64,000 nt of DNA from contig CABYND010000003.1 of NCBI GenBank assembly GCA_902520195.1, forward strand, positions 97,915-161,914, in the 5' to 3' direction. Shown here piece after piece: positions 50,843 through 59,862 of the stretch. Position numbers and translations under genes: made by a program. The notes beneath the pieces are model-generated. The model was not told where the DNA came from. It saw nothing but the letters and a program-made list of their open reading frames with translations, and did no database searches. Origin of the DNA: Halieaceae bacterium. Lineage in GTDB: Bacteria > Pseudomonadota > Gammaproteobacteria > Pseudomonadales > Halieaceae. Each line of letters begins with the position of its first letter. The stretch's first letter is position 1.

Positions 50843-52177
50843 TCAGTCGGACATCAAATCGTTCAGGTGCTCGTGAAAGGCCTGCACGCGCCGCTCTTGA
50901 TTCGGCATCCAATACCCCTGATACCCCGCTGACGCCAGACCTTTCTGCTGCATCTCGGCGATGCTCAAATCTTGATCCGCCGTGGTACCCAGCGTCTTTT
51001 CGCCATACTGAATATGCTCATGGGGCGCGTCGGCAACCGGCAGATCTGGCCCACCCGCCGGTGACGGTGTCATCTCCAGCCCTTCGACACGATTCACCAA
51101 CCACCAATGATCGAAGAGACACTGCGCGGGGTCCGTCGGGTGCGGGCGCGGGCGCAACAGCTGCACCCCATCCGGGCCCACCGTAAGCACGTTATTGGGA
51201 AACAGGTTGTAAATCACATAGTCCGTGAGCTGGTAATCCGCGCGATAGCTGTAGTGCACATAGCCCTGCGCCTCGCCGCGCTCGCGCTTGGCGGCTTGAA
51301 TATCTACCCGCAGCTGCTGCCAGGTATCGCGACCCACGTAATCGTCGCTGTCCACATCCCAGGCGGCGGCCATACTTTTTAAGGGCTCACCGATGATGTC
51401 GCTGCCGTATTGCACAGAGGGCATAAAGGAGGGAAACCAGCCGCGGTTGTGGCCATTAGGGAAGCAGTCGAACTGGCAATCTTCATAGTCAGCCGCGACA
51501 TAGGGGATCAACTCGGGATGCAGCACTTTGACGTGGTAAGCCTCGTTAAAGTTATCGGTGATGATCTTCCAATTGCTGCGGGTCTCGGCGGTCATGTCCA
51601 GCACCCGGAGCATGTCCTCGATTCGGTGTGACTCGAGCTCACGACAGATCGTCTCGCCAAGGCTGGCATCCAACGTTGGCGCGTCTGGGTCGAAGTTGTA
51701 CCAGATCAATCCGAATCGTTCCTCGCAGCGCATCTCTTTAAGGCGCGCCTTGCCACAGGGACTCTCTGCAAAATCTTCTTCGTCGGGTACTGAAGTCACC
51801 ACTCCCGCTCGGTCAAAGGTCCAGCCGTGGTAGGGGCAGGAGAATTCCTGCACGTGCCCGTCCTCAGCCTCGGTGATGCGGGTGCCGCGGTGCGGGCAAG
51901 AGTTAAAAAATGCTTTGACTGAACCATCCTCCTGGCGAGCCATGATGATGGAGTCGATCCCCAGCTCAGTAGTGAGGTAGTCACCGGGCTCCGGCATTTG
52001 ATACGCCACCCCACCGATATTCCAGACGGTGTGCCACACGTTTTGGTACTCGCGCTGCAAGTAGTCTGTGCAGGTATAGCGGTCACTGCCGACTGAGTCA
52101 CCGCGCAACTGCGGCTCGGCCTCTTTGGGCGGCCGTGTCAGCGCACGTTCAAGGATGACGGGGTTTGCTGCGTTCAT
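50843..52177 (-). CDS. Rieske non-heme iron oxygenase, alpha subunit (1)
   Basis: A 444-residue oxygenase. The Rieske [2Fe-2S] ligands are CPHRG and, 17 residues later, CPYHGW (Cys-His pairs). The mononuclear iron site is DNFNEAYHVKVLHPEL, providing two His, with a later Asp in the C-terminal domain. The family attaches one or two oxygen atoms to aromatic or alicyclic substrates, or demethylates. No ferredoxin or reductase gene is nearby. It is preceded by the secreted SnoaL-like gene (39 bases). Confidence 0.88.
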   Translation of the reverse strand: MNAANPVILERALTRPPKEAEPQLRGDSVGSDRYTCTDYLQREYQNVWHTVWNIGGVAYQMPEPGDYLTTELGIDSIIMARQEDGSVKAFFNSCPHRGTRITEAEDGHVQEFSCPYHGWTFDRAGVVTSVPDEEDFAESPCGKARLKEMRCEERFGLIWYNFDPDAPTLDASLGETICRELESHRIEDMLRVLDMTAETRSNWKIITDNFNEAYHVKVLHPELIPYVAADYEDCQFDCFPNGHNRGWFPSFMPSVQYGSDIIGEPLKSMAAAWDVDSDDYVGRDTWQQLRVDIQAAKRERGEAQGYVHYSYRADYQLTDYVIYNLFPNNVLTVGPDGVQLLRPRPHPTDPAQCLFDHWWLVNRVEGLEMTPSPAGGPDLPVADAPHEHIQYGEKTLGTTADQDLSIAEMQQKGLASAGYQGYWMPNQERRVQAFHEHLNDLMSD

Positions 52178-52216
52178 TATCTCTCCAGCTAATCGAATAT
52201 CTGCTGCCCATAAAGC

Positions 52217-52777
52217 TTAGAGCCGCCTATCAAAGACTTCGCCAGCCACCTTCTCAAGGCGCATGTCATAAATCTGCCAGCCGACGCCCTGGGTATAGCG
52301 GACTTTGCTGTAGTAAGTACCCAAATAAATATCGATCACACGATCATCATCTTGGTGCCACGCCTGCAGGAAGCTACTCATCTTGCCCTCACCACCTTTG
52401 CCGTCGGCATCGGGTAGGCTGTCGAGCTCCACAATCTGCGTGCCCAGCAAGTGCTGCGTGGAGTCGAATACGGAGAGCGCGCCGTCCACTACCTTCACCC
52501 ACTCATCGGGGCCGACCACCCGAAACTCCGCGCCGCTAGGGTCACCGGCGCGAATCGTGGCATCCTGAGTGAAGATCCTGTGATAAACCGCCCGGCCGGC
52601 TTCGATATTCTCCGGTACATTGGTGCCGATTTGATCCGTCGCACGGGCGTAGAGTCTTTGGAGGTACTCAATCTCGTGCTTGGCCAACATCTTGGCCACG
52701 TCGTGATCATTCGCCTGCACAGACATCGTCCCCATCCAGCACCACATCAGCGTGGCCAACCATACTGCTCGTTTCAT
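52217..52777 (-). CDS. Secreted SnoaL-like (NTF2-fold) protein
   Basis: A 186-residue protein with a signal peptide (MKRAVWLATLMWCWMGTMSVQA). The body reads as one NTF2/SnoaL domain: EIEYLQRLYARATDQIG, RIFTQDATIRAGD, VFDSTQHLLGTQIVEL, GTYYSKVRYTQGVGWQIYDMRLE. Export of such a domain is unusual. It sits between two Rieske oxygenase genes and may be a binding or isomerising protein for the same substrate (inference). Confidence 0.75.
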   Translation of the reverse strand: MKRAVWLATLMWCWMGTMSVQANDHDVAKMLAKHEIEYLQRLYARATDQIGTNVPENIEAGRAVYHRIFTQDATIRAGDPSGAEFRVVGPDEWVKVVDGALSVFDSTQHLLGTQIVELDSLPDADGKGGEGKMSSFLQAWHQDDDRVIDIYLGTYYSKVRYTQGVGWQIYDMRLEKVAGEVFDRRL

Positions 52778-52893
52778 TGCTGCCCTTACTCCTCATGCTT
52801 TTTCCAGCGCTCATCGAGATCGCTCATGTTTGTGGCCCATAGGGGAGGGCTAGCAACCGACCCCACAGCAACGGACTCAACCCCAAGCGCCCG

Positions 52894-54267
52894 TCAGCTT
52901 CCTTTGCGACCTGCGAGGTAATCGTTCAGCACCTCGTGAAAATAACGCACCCGCGACTCCTGATCAGCCAAATAATAATCGTCGAAGCCTTTCGACTCCC
53001 AACCATTTTGCTGTGCCTCTGCGAGCATCATGTCCTGCCACACGATCGAGTCGACGATCTCAGGAATGCCCTGCCCGCCATCAAAATCCAGGGTTTCTGA
53101 TTCGCATTCGGTCACCGGGAACAACCCTTGAGTCATGATGCCGTGGGCCTCAGCCTGTCCCTCAACGGGGAAAGCCATGCACCACAGATCGAAGGTGCAT
53201 TTGGTAGGATCTCTAGGGTCGGGCTCGGTACGGAAAAAGATGAGATTGTCGGGCAGGAACGAGATCGTCACGTTTGGAAAAATGACGGTGTGCGGGCTGT
53301 CGGTGAGCTCCTCGTCATTCATGTGCTCGTAGTGCAGGTAGCCCTTTTCTTTCCAATGCTTTCGCTTTGCCGCCTTGAGGTCCATCCAGCCCTGAATCGC
53401 TTTGGTTTCGAAATCCGGGTAGTCGTCGGGGTCGATATCCCACATGCGAAGAATGTCATCGAAAGGATGCGGCTCACCCTCAGGCAGCCGATCGCGCAGA
53501 CTCGGGCGCATCGGCTGTACCGTGCGCCCGTGCCCGTTGGGCCAAATCTCTGAGCGCGCGCTCCAATAGTCCTGATCAATCCACGGTGGCACCTGCGGGT
53601 GTGCAGTGCGCGTGTGGTAGGACTCACTGAAGTTGACCGACGCGAATTTCCAGTTAGCGTTAAGCCGAATCTTGCGCGCAAAGATCCTGACCGCCGTCTC
53701 CATGGAATAGTTTTTGTAGATCTCGGGTAATGGATGCAGGTAATCCATCAGCCCCGGGCTTTCATCACTAAAGCTGTACCAAACAAAGCCGCCCCAGGTG
53801 TCGCATCGCAATTCCTTGAGCTGAAGCTTTCCGCAGGGGTCACCTTGCGAGAAGTTTTCGGGGTCTTGTACCGATTTCAACACACCATCGATCCCCCACA
53901 CCCACCCGTGGTAGCGACAGTGGAAGTCTTGAACCGATGAGCTTTCTTCTACCAGTCGTAGCGCGCGATGCTGACACACATTGTAAAAAGCCCGAATAGA
54001 CCCATCCTCTTGCTTCGCACAGATCACCGACTGGCCCATGAAGTCATGCACGACAAAATCGCCCGACTCCTCAAGCTCCACCAATCGCCCCGCCACATGC
54101 CAGATCTTGGTCCACATGTGCTCCAACTCTTGTTGAGCGAACTCCTTGGAGAAGTAACGATCCCCAGAGACCGCATCTCCCCGGAGTAAAGAGGGATCCC
54201 TACCGTCCATCGTGTCCGGGTGGACGGGTATGTTCAGAACGGGGATCTCGAGCTGCGGTTTGTTCAT
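52894..54267 (-). CDS. Rieske non-heme iron oxygenase, alpha subunit (2)
   Basis: A 457-residue oxygenase related to the one at 50843 but clearly distinct. Rieske ligands: CQHRA and CRYHGW, 17 residues apart. Iron site: VNFSESYHTRTAHPQV. The N-terminal RGDAVSGDRYFSKEFAQQEL matches the RGDSVGSDRYTCTDYLQREY of the other enzyme, showing duplication. It is the first gene of the leftward group, 136 bases from the divergent CurA-like gene. Confidence 0.88.
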   Translation of the reverse strand: MNKPQLEIPVLNIPVHPDTMDGRDPSLLRGDAVSGDRYFSKEFAQQELEHMWTKIWHVAGRLVELEESGDFVVHDFMGQSVICAKQEDGSIRAFYNVCQHRALRLVEESSSVQDFHCRYHGWVWGIDGVLKSVQDPENFSQGDPCGKLQLKELRCDTWGGFVWYSFSDESPGLMDYLHPLPEIYKNYSMETAVRIFARKIRLNANWKFASVNFSESYHTRTAHPQVPPWIDQDYWSARSEIWPNGHGRTVQPMRPSLRDRLPEGEPHPFDDILRMWDIDPDDYPDFETKAIQGWMDLKAAKRKHWKEKGYLHYEHMNDEELTDSPHTVIFPNVTISFLPDNLIFFRTEPDPRDPTKCTFDLWCMAFPVEGQAEAHGIMTQGLFPVTECESETLDFDGGQGIPEIVDSIVWQDMMLAEAQQNGWESKGFDDYYLADQESRVRYFHEVLNDYLAGRKGS

Positions 54268-54403
54268 GTTTAGTAACGCACTTTTTATTAACGCACTAGG
54301 TCTTTAGCGCACCGAGATGGCATCGGCCCTGCCAACCGTGACAATATAACGCCTCTGCGCCATGGTGCGAACTCCGGCTGAAACAGGGCTCAAGGACCAC
54401 AGA

Positions 54404-55450
54404 ATGCTCAACCGTCAGGTCGTTTTAAAACGCCACCCACAAGGCATCCCATTGCCGCAAGATTTTGATTTGGTCGAGGGCGCGATCGCGGAGCCAACCG
54501 AAGGGCAGATGCTGGTCCGCAACCTGTTTTTCTCTTTGGAGGCCGCGATCCGAGGCTGGCTGGATGGTAAAGCAAACTACTTTGAACCCATCCCGCTGGG
54601 CGGCGCCATTCGTGGACCTTCCGTTGCACGGGTCGTTGAATCGCATCTGGCGGGCTTTGAGGTCGGCGATCTGATCTTTGGCCTGCACCACTGGGAGGAT
54701 TATTCGCTCAGCGACGCCAATACGGTGCTGCTTTCCAAGCTCTCCCCAGAGCCCGACATACCCCTCTCCTACTACTGCGGCGGGCTGGGCGGCTCAGGCC
54801 ACACGGCGTACGTGGGCCTCCATGAAATTGGCAAGATCCAAGCGGGAGAAACCGTACTGATCAGTGCCGCAGCTGGCGCTACCGGCTCCATGGCAACCCG
54901 GATCGCCAAATTGCGCGACTGCAACGTCGTGGGCATCGTCGGCAGTGACGAAAAGGCGGAGCTGGTGACAAACACCTTGGGCGCCAATGCAGTAGTGAAT
55001 TACAAAACCTGCGGTGATCTCGCTATCGCCATTTCGCAAGCCTGTCCCGAGGGCGTCGACGTCTATTTCGACAATGTCGGCGGCACCACGCTGAACGCGG
55101 CACTCGCGTGCATGAACACGTTCGGCCGCGTGATTGGCTGCGGCATGATCAGCGACTATAACGATCAGGATAACCCAACCCCGATTTACAACATGTGGAA
55201 ACTGGTGGAGAAAGAACTCACCATGAAGGGCTTCCTGCTCTACACCTACATGGATAAAGTACCGGCAGCCTCCCAGCAGCTTCACGAGTGGGTCCGGGCG
55301 GGTGAGATCACCGTATTGGAGAACATTACCGAAGGGCTACCCAACGCCGGCTGGGCCTATAGCGAGATGATGCGCGGCGCGACGATTGGCAAAAATCTGG
55401 TTGCAATGGACCTTCGCGCTGATGAGACTGCGCCCCTAAAAATGCACTAG
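54404..55450 (+). CDS. NADP-dependent oxidoreductase, CurA/medium-chain reductase family
   Basis: About 348 residues. NRQVVLKRHPQGIPLPQDF at the start and FDNVGGTTLNAALACMNTFGR in the second half define the zinc-free MDR group (CurA, leukotriene B4 12-hydroxydehydrogenase-like), which reduces alpha,beta-unsaturated ketones with NADPH. SAAAGATGSMATRIAKL is the cofactor-binding loop. ATG 54404 has AAGGA upstream. It is divergent from the Rieske operon and may reduce an enone made by it (inference). Confidence 0.87.
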   Translation: MLNRQVVLKRHPQGIPLPQDFDLVEGAIAEPTEGQMLVRNLFFSLEAAIRGWLDGKANYFEPIPLGGAIRGPSVARVVESHLAGFEVGDLIFGLHHWEDYSLSDANTVLLSKLSPEPDIPLSYYCGGLGGSGHTAYVGLHEIGKIQAGETVLISAAAGATGSMATRIAKLRDCNVVGIVGSDEKAELVTNTLGANAVVNYKTCGDLAIAISQACPEGVDVYFDNVGGTTLNAALACMNTFGRVIGCGMISDYNDQDNPTPIYNMWKLVEKELTMKGFLLYTYMDKVPAASQQLHEWVRAGEITVLENITEGLPNAGWAYSEMMRGATIGKNLVAMDLRADETAPLKMH

Positions 55451-55461
55451 GGCTCCCAGGT

Positions 55462-56721
55462 TTAAACTATTGACAATCTAACAACATGACTGAGGCTGGC
55501 CATAAAAAGGCAAAAGAGGATTAAATGGCGGAATTTATCGCCATGGGAAAGTAACTTTCCCAACCCAAGTGCGCTCAATGGCGCAGCAAAGGGAATCCAA
55601 AAATAAAGGATCCTTATCATCCAGTTCACATGGGCCAAGAATAAAGACGCAAACAAGGCAAAAGATGCGAAAACCAGCAGTATTAGAGATCCATTAACGA
55701 ATGCCTGTAGCCCGTCGACCTCTCCTCTGAAGCAGATTTGAAGACCTAGCAGGTAACAGAAACAAAAACCCAAGTTGCCAGCATGCCAGATGCAAAAAGT
55801 TACCGCGGAGCCACCGTAGTCCTGTAAGGCTGAGCTGGACAGCAGTCGCCACTGCAAAGTCAGCGCAATGGCGCTGAGTAAAAACATGATCGCCACGACA
55901 ACATTTATGTGGGACAGGCATAGCGCTCTGACTTTTCTCCAAAGCCTCATGGGGACTGCGTAGAAGCAGGTCGCCAGTAAGGCAGAGGAAATAATCAACA
56001 GCGCGAGCGTGGCTTGTCCAGGTAAGTGGTTAACAAGCACATCTTCTAGCAGAGAGCGATAAGCGCGAGACCCAATGAGCGACACCAAAAGAGATGAGGC
56101 AAGCACGAACCAAAGGAGTATTGCTCCACCCCTCAAGCTACCAAGCCGCCAGAGAGTCAGCTTCCAAACGCTCAGATAAGCTATCGCGACAAAAAAGGAC
56201 AGCACATGCCAGAACGCTAGAGGAAGCAACGCAGCCAGCAACCAGCCAGTCGATGTTTGAGGCTGAGATGTAACTTTTAGGCAGATGAGAAAGGCCAGTG
56301 CAGTACCCAGCTGCTGGGGCCGAGCTTCTAATGCGGGCGCTAAGAAATAGCTAGTGGCGAGAAGCATTATGGCAGCACTTTTAATCAAAGTTGTATTGGG
56401 CAGATGGTACCGATACCCCGAAAGCACGAGCGCAATAGTCAGGCCGCTACCTAATATGGCGACGGAATCGAGAATGGCAGGCAAACCGAAGTACAGATGC
56501 TCGTGCACTGCTTGCATAACATAGACAAACAGTGGTCCTGAAATCGGAGGGTCAAATCCTTCCTCCGTAAGCTGCATCAACCCAAGCCAATTGGCCTCGT
56601 CGCTGAGCTCAGGGGGGAAAGCATCGGCCTGCCGTAGAATTAAGTTGAGAAGCATCAAGCCTACCGGTAAGCCCAATAATACTGGGCTCAGCGACTCAAC
56701 TCGCGACTCTGTTGACTTCAC
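55462..56721 (-). CDS. Polytopic membrane protein, unknown (GT-C-like)
   Basis: A 419-residue protein with about 10-11 hydrophobic segments. A first periplasmic loop with acidic residues (FPPELSDEANWLGLMQLTEEGFDP) after TM1 is reminiscent of GT-C glycosyltransferases or dolichol-type mannosyltransferases, where an acidic loop binds metal or sugar. I see no signature to confirm this. It ends 12 bases before the convergent reductase gene. Cys- and Trp-rich composition differs from its neighbours. Confidence 0.65.
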   Translation of the reverse strand: MKSTESRVESLSPVLLGLPVGLMLLNLILRQADAFPPELSDEANWLGLMQLTEEGFDPPISGPLFVYVMQAVHEHLYFGLPAILDSVAILGSGLTIALVLSGYRYHLPNTTLIKSAAIMLLATSYFLAPALEARPQQLGTALAFLICLKVTSQPQTSTGWLLAALLPLAFWHVLSFFVAIAYLSVWKLTLWRLGSLRGGAILLWFVLASSLLVSLIGSRAYRSLLEDVLVNHLPGQATLALLIISSALLATCFYAVPMRLWRKVRALCLSHINVVVAIMFLLSAIALTLQWRLLSSSALQDYGGSAVTFCIWHAGNLGFCFCYLLGLQICFRGEVDGLQAFVNGSLILLVFASFALFASLFLAHVNWMIRILYFWIPFAAPLSALGLGKLLSHGDKFRHLILFCLFMASLSHVVRLSIV

Positions 56722-56997
56722 CTAGCTTTCCTTTCGGTGCAGATGTTGCGGTACGAATATCGAGGACATTCTAGGACCTATCACACGGATGCAAACTGAG
56801 AGATGGGCTCTTTTAGGGCCTGGCTCGAGCTGCCGGGTTCGAATTTCACAGGCCACGCGCCTAGTATCCCTCAAGACGGACCATTGCGCTGTATTCCCAG
56901 CTTGGAGAGATGAGCTTTGTCTGGGCCTCGCTGGTCTGGACGCTGAGGCGTCTCGGCTTGAACTCGGGAGTTCGAAACCTCAAGATCACCCCCAAAT

Positions 56998-57027
56998 AAA
57001 GACGTCCCTGTCAGCGGGCGCTTTTTT
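56998..57027 (-). terminator. Candidate hairpin downstream of tRNA-Arg
   Basis: The segment between AAAG and CTTTTTT can fold with CCC pairing to GGG, flanking CG pairs and AAAG:CTTT, with two single-base bulges. On the leftward transcript it is followed by TTTATTT-like sequence. It may end the tRNA transcript; a rightward T6 run also makes it usable in the other direction. Confidence 0.35.
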
Positions 57028-57030
57028 GTG

Positions 57031-57107
57031 TGGCCCGCCCGGAGAGATTCGAACTCCCGACACCCAGGTTCGAAGCCTGGTGCTCTATCCAGCTGAGCTA
57101 CGGGCGG
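57031..57107 (-). tRNA. tRNA-Arg (anticodon TCG), CCA encoded
   Basis: 77 bases including the genomic CCA. Cloverleaf by hand: acceptor CCGCCCG pairs with CGGGCGG, D arm GCTC-AGCTGGATA-GAGC, anticodon arm CCAGG-CTTCGAA-CCTGG giving anticodon TCG, a 5-base variable loop, T arm GGGAG-TTCGAAT-CTCTC, discriminator G. It reads CGA codons. Confidence 0.93.
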
Positions 57108-57346
57108 AGGCGCGAAGCTTAGGTTTCCCGCCTAAAAAGGTCAAGCAAACCTCAGAACACGCTGACAAAACACACCGCAACAGCGTTTCAAGGCGGCCTA
57201 CAGAATGAAGAAAAATATTAGGCGAGAGACTTAAAGTAATCTCTCACCAATGCATACAGGAGCTCGGAGGAAAAGCTTGCAGGGCTCAAGGTTGGTTGTG
57301 CTAGACTCCCGGCCCCTTCAACGGGCAATTTGGTTCTGGGGGAACA

Positions 57347-57700
57347 ATGTCTGAGTTGAATACCGTGGTTAACGAGACCCTGCTCGCGGACGATAACCAA
57401 GCATCGGTGAGCGCAATGCTCAATGCGATTCTTGAAAAACCGCTCACACCAATGGAAGCCAATCAGGCGAAAACCTATATGGAGCAGGTAGCCAGTCAGG
57501 CCGCTACTGATGAAGGTGCTGAAGTGCAGTTATTCCAGCTAATGGAAATGAAAAACCAGCACACCACCTACGTGATGCGGGTCGCCCTATTTTCCAACAA
57601 CAAGGCCATCGGCCTTGACGTCATGGATGCTGAGAACGGTCAGTTTTTCGTCCCCGAAAGTTGCCCCGTGGTGGAGCTGCAGGCTACGACCCTGAATTGA
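57347..57700 (+). CDS. Small acidic protein of unknown function
   Basis: A 117-residue soluble protein, starting MSELNTVVNETLLADDNQ, ending VELQATTLN. An N-terminal helical half and a beta-rich half (TTYVMRVALFSNNKAIGLDVMD) are suggested; no family recognised. A strong GGGGGA ribosome site precedes the ATG. Its stop overlaps the TTG I propose as the start of the exporter gene (TTGA), so both are probably translated from one message. Confidence 0.65.
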   Translation: MSELNTVVNETLLADDNQASVSAMLNAILEKPLTPMEANQAKTYMEQVASQAATDEGAEVQLFQLMEMKNQHTTYVMRVALFSNNKAIGLDVMDAENGQFFVPESCPVVELQATTLN

Positions 57701-58890
57701 CGACCCCTCCGCGTTCCGGGGAAGCACTTACCTACATCACGCTGGTGAGCCTGGTGGCCTACGCCGCTATTGCCACCGATCTCTATTTACCCGCCATCCC
57801 CTATATGATCATGGATTTGGGCGGGACTACTTCCGATGGTCAGCTCACGCTCAGTGTCTTTATGTTGGGATTGGCATTGGGGCAGCTTGTGTTTGGCCCG
57901 CTTTCCGATCGCTTCGGCCGCATCCCGGTAGTGAGGGCAGGTACTCTCCTTTTCCTCGTAACCTCAATACTATGCGCCTTGGCAAATGAGATGGACTTTA
58001 TGTGGGCCATGAGGGGCCTGCAGGGCATGGCAGCCGCCAGCGGACCTGTTATCGCGCGCGCTATCGTGCGGGATCGATACGAGGGCAATCGTGCCGCGCA
58101 GGTGATGTCGACCCTGTCTGCAGCAATGGCCATTATCCCTATGGTCGCGCCCAGCATTGGTGCCTTGATACTGGAATTCGCTGACTGGCCTGCAGTGTTC
58201 ATCGCGCTGGCAGTCTTTGCCGGACTGGTCCTGGTCGCCTTGAGTCGCCTACCGGAGACCACCTCCAACAGCAGTGGCGAGCGGCTCACCTTTCTTACGA
58301 TAGTCCGTTCCTTTTCGGAGATGCTACGCCAGCACAGCTTTCTCGGTTACCAAATGGCGGGCTCCTTCTCCTTTTCAGCGCTATTTGTATATCTATCGAC
58401 GGTGGCGTTTTTTCTCCCCGATGTTTTCAACATACCGACCTCTCTATTCGGTTATGCTTTTGCGCTGACGGTTTTCGGCTTCATGACCGGTAGCCTGATC
58501 AATGCGCGCGTGGTGATGCGGTTCGGCATGAATCAAACCCTTAAAGCCGGGCTCTCGATCAGCTTGCTCTCCGCAGTAGTCATTGTGTTCCTCTCCGGCA
58601 AGGCCAACGATTACCTCTATGCCATGGCCGCACTGTCTTCGACTCTTTTCCTGGGCGTGGGGCTTACTGCGTCAAACGCCTCCATGGGCGCTATTTCGCT
58701 GTACGCACACAGAGCGGGCTCCGCATCGGCCGTATACGGATTCACCCATGCCCTCCTGGCCTCTGCAGTGGGTGCTGCAGCGGGTCTCCTATATCAGGGC
58801 CGCCTCCTAGAGCCCGCCGTGATGATGCTGGGATGCGCGATGCTGGCCTTTTCAGGGCTGTGGTTAGTCCACTGGCGAAGCGACAGCTAG
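57697..58890 (+). CDS. Bcr/CflA-type multidrug MFS exporter
   Basis: About 397 residues with 12 membrane helices. Motif A reads LVFGPLSDRFGRIPVV after TM2, TDLYLPAIPYM is the Bcr/CflA-specific start of the first loop, and GMAAASGPVIARAIVRDRYEG is typical of TM4-5. Members export drugs or small metabolites by proton antiport. I prefer TTG 57697, which overlaps the previous stop; the frame is open to TTG 57661. Confidence 0.85.
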   Translation: MTTPPRSGEALTYITLVSLVAYAAIATDLYLPAIPYMIMDLGGTTSDGQLTLSVFMLGLALGQLVFGPLSDRFGRIPVVRAGTLLFLVTSILCALANEMDFMWAMRGLQGMAAASGPVIARAIVRDRYEGNRAAQVMSTLSAAMAIIPMVAPSIGALILEFADWPAVFIALAVFAGLVLVALSRLPETTSNSSGERLTFLTIVRSFSEMLRQHSFLGYQMAGSFSFSALFVYLSTVAFFLPDVFNIPTSLFGYAFALTVFGFMTGSLINARVVMRFGMNQTLKAGLSISLLSAVVIVFLSGKANDYLYAMAALSSTLFLGVGLTASNASMGAISLYAHRAGSASAVYGFTHALLASAVGAAAGLLYQGRLLEPAVMMLGCAMLAFSGLWLVHWRSDS

Positions 58891-59000
58891 CAGGCGGCTA
58901 TCTAGCGGGCTCGACCTACAATGCGGGCAAAATCAGCGCTAAAGTATCTGGGAATCGAGAGTCCGAATCTGGGCGACGTGCGAGCAAGAGAATCTGCAGA

Positions 59001-59861
59001 ATGAGCGCAACCCGCTGGGAACAATTGCTGAGATATCGCTTTATCGAGATCATCGCCCTGTGGGAAGGCAGGCTGACCACCCGGCACCTCTGCGAGGTCT
59101 TTGGAATCGGTCGCCAGCAGGCCAGCAAAGATATCAACAACTACAAGCGCTCGATCGGCCCCGGCAACCTCGAATACGACGGCACCGCAAAGGGCTACCG
59201 CCCCAGCGGCACTTTTACGCCATCAGTCACCCAGGGAAAAACCGAGGAGTATCTCGACATTCTGGCTGGCGGCAGCGAGATGCAGCAAATTCTCGGGAAG
59301 TTACCCGACTCCCTCACTGCAACCGAAGTCCTCTCCGTGCCGACGCGGCAAATTCCGCCGTCCATTCTGCGACCGCTGATTCTCGCGGCGAAGGATCACC
59401 TCAGGGTAGAGGTCGATTACGTTTCGTTGAATGAACCTGATCGCGAAGGACGCATCATCGTGCCACACACACTGGTGTGGACGGGGCTGCGCTGGCATGT
59501 CAGGGGATGGTGCGAAAAAAATCAGGACTACCGCGATTTTGTCCTCAGTCGCTTTCGTGGTGAACCTGAGGTGCTGGATGCGTCGAATCACACCAGCGCA
59601 TCAGATGAAGATTGGCATACGCTGGTGACCATTGAGATGGCACCCGACCCTCGCCTCACCGCGGATCAGCAGGCGGTAGTGGCTCACGATTACGGCATGA
59701 CCGATGGCAAATGGCAACTGTCGGTTAGAGCAAAGCTACTGCCCTACTTACTCCAGCTGCTGCGTCTCGACCCGACACAGGTGATGGAGGATGCGCGAGC
59801 GCAGCAAATTGTGATTTTGAATCAGGCTGACATTGGAGCCTGGCTGTTTCCATCCGGCTGA
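59001..59861 (+). CDS. WYL-domain transcriptional regulator (CapW/BrxR-like layout)
   Basis: About 286 residues. A winged helix-turn-helix at the N-terminus (RYRFIEIIALWEGRLTTRHL, FGIGRQQASKDINNYKR), a WYL domain in the middle (LRVEVDYVSL, HTLVWTGLRWHVRGWCEKN, FVLSRFRG) and a C-terminal WCX-like region. This size and order match stand-alone WYL regulators, of which CapW and BrxR control phage-defence genes. No defence genes are visible nearby, so its target is unknown. The frame is open upstream, but ATG 59001 fits the domain start. It converges on ppk with 1 base between. Confidence 0.82.
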   Translation: MSATRWEQLLRYRFIEIIALWEGRLTTRHLCEVFGIGRQQASKDINNYKRSIGPGNLEYDGTAKGYRPSGTFTPSVTQGKTEEYLDILAGGSEMQQILGKLPDSLTATEVLSVPTRQIPPSILRPLILAAKDHLRVEVDYVSLNEPDREGRIIVPHTLVWTGLRWHVRGWCEKNQDYRDFVLSRFRGEPEVLDASNHTSASDEDWHTLVTIEMAPDPRLTADQQAVVAHDYGMTDGKWQLSVRAKLLPYLLQLLRLDPTQVMEDARAQQIVILNQADIGAWLFPSG

Positions 59862-59862
59862 T

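Noticed and set aside
56820..56860. Possible second tRNA from a GGGTTCGAATTTC stretch
   Set aside because: The flanking bases do not pair as a T stem, and no acceptor or anticodon arm can be drawn.
56789..57208. 139-codon open frame covering the tRNA locus
   Set aside because: It runs through the tRNA-Arg gene on the opposite strand and is rich in Arg and Ser; not a real gene.
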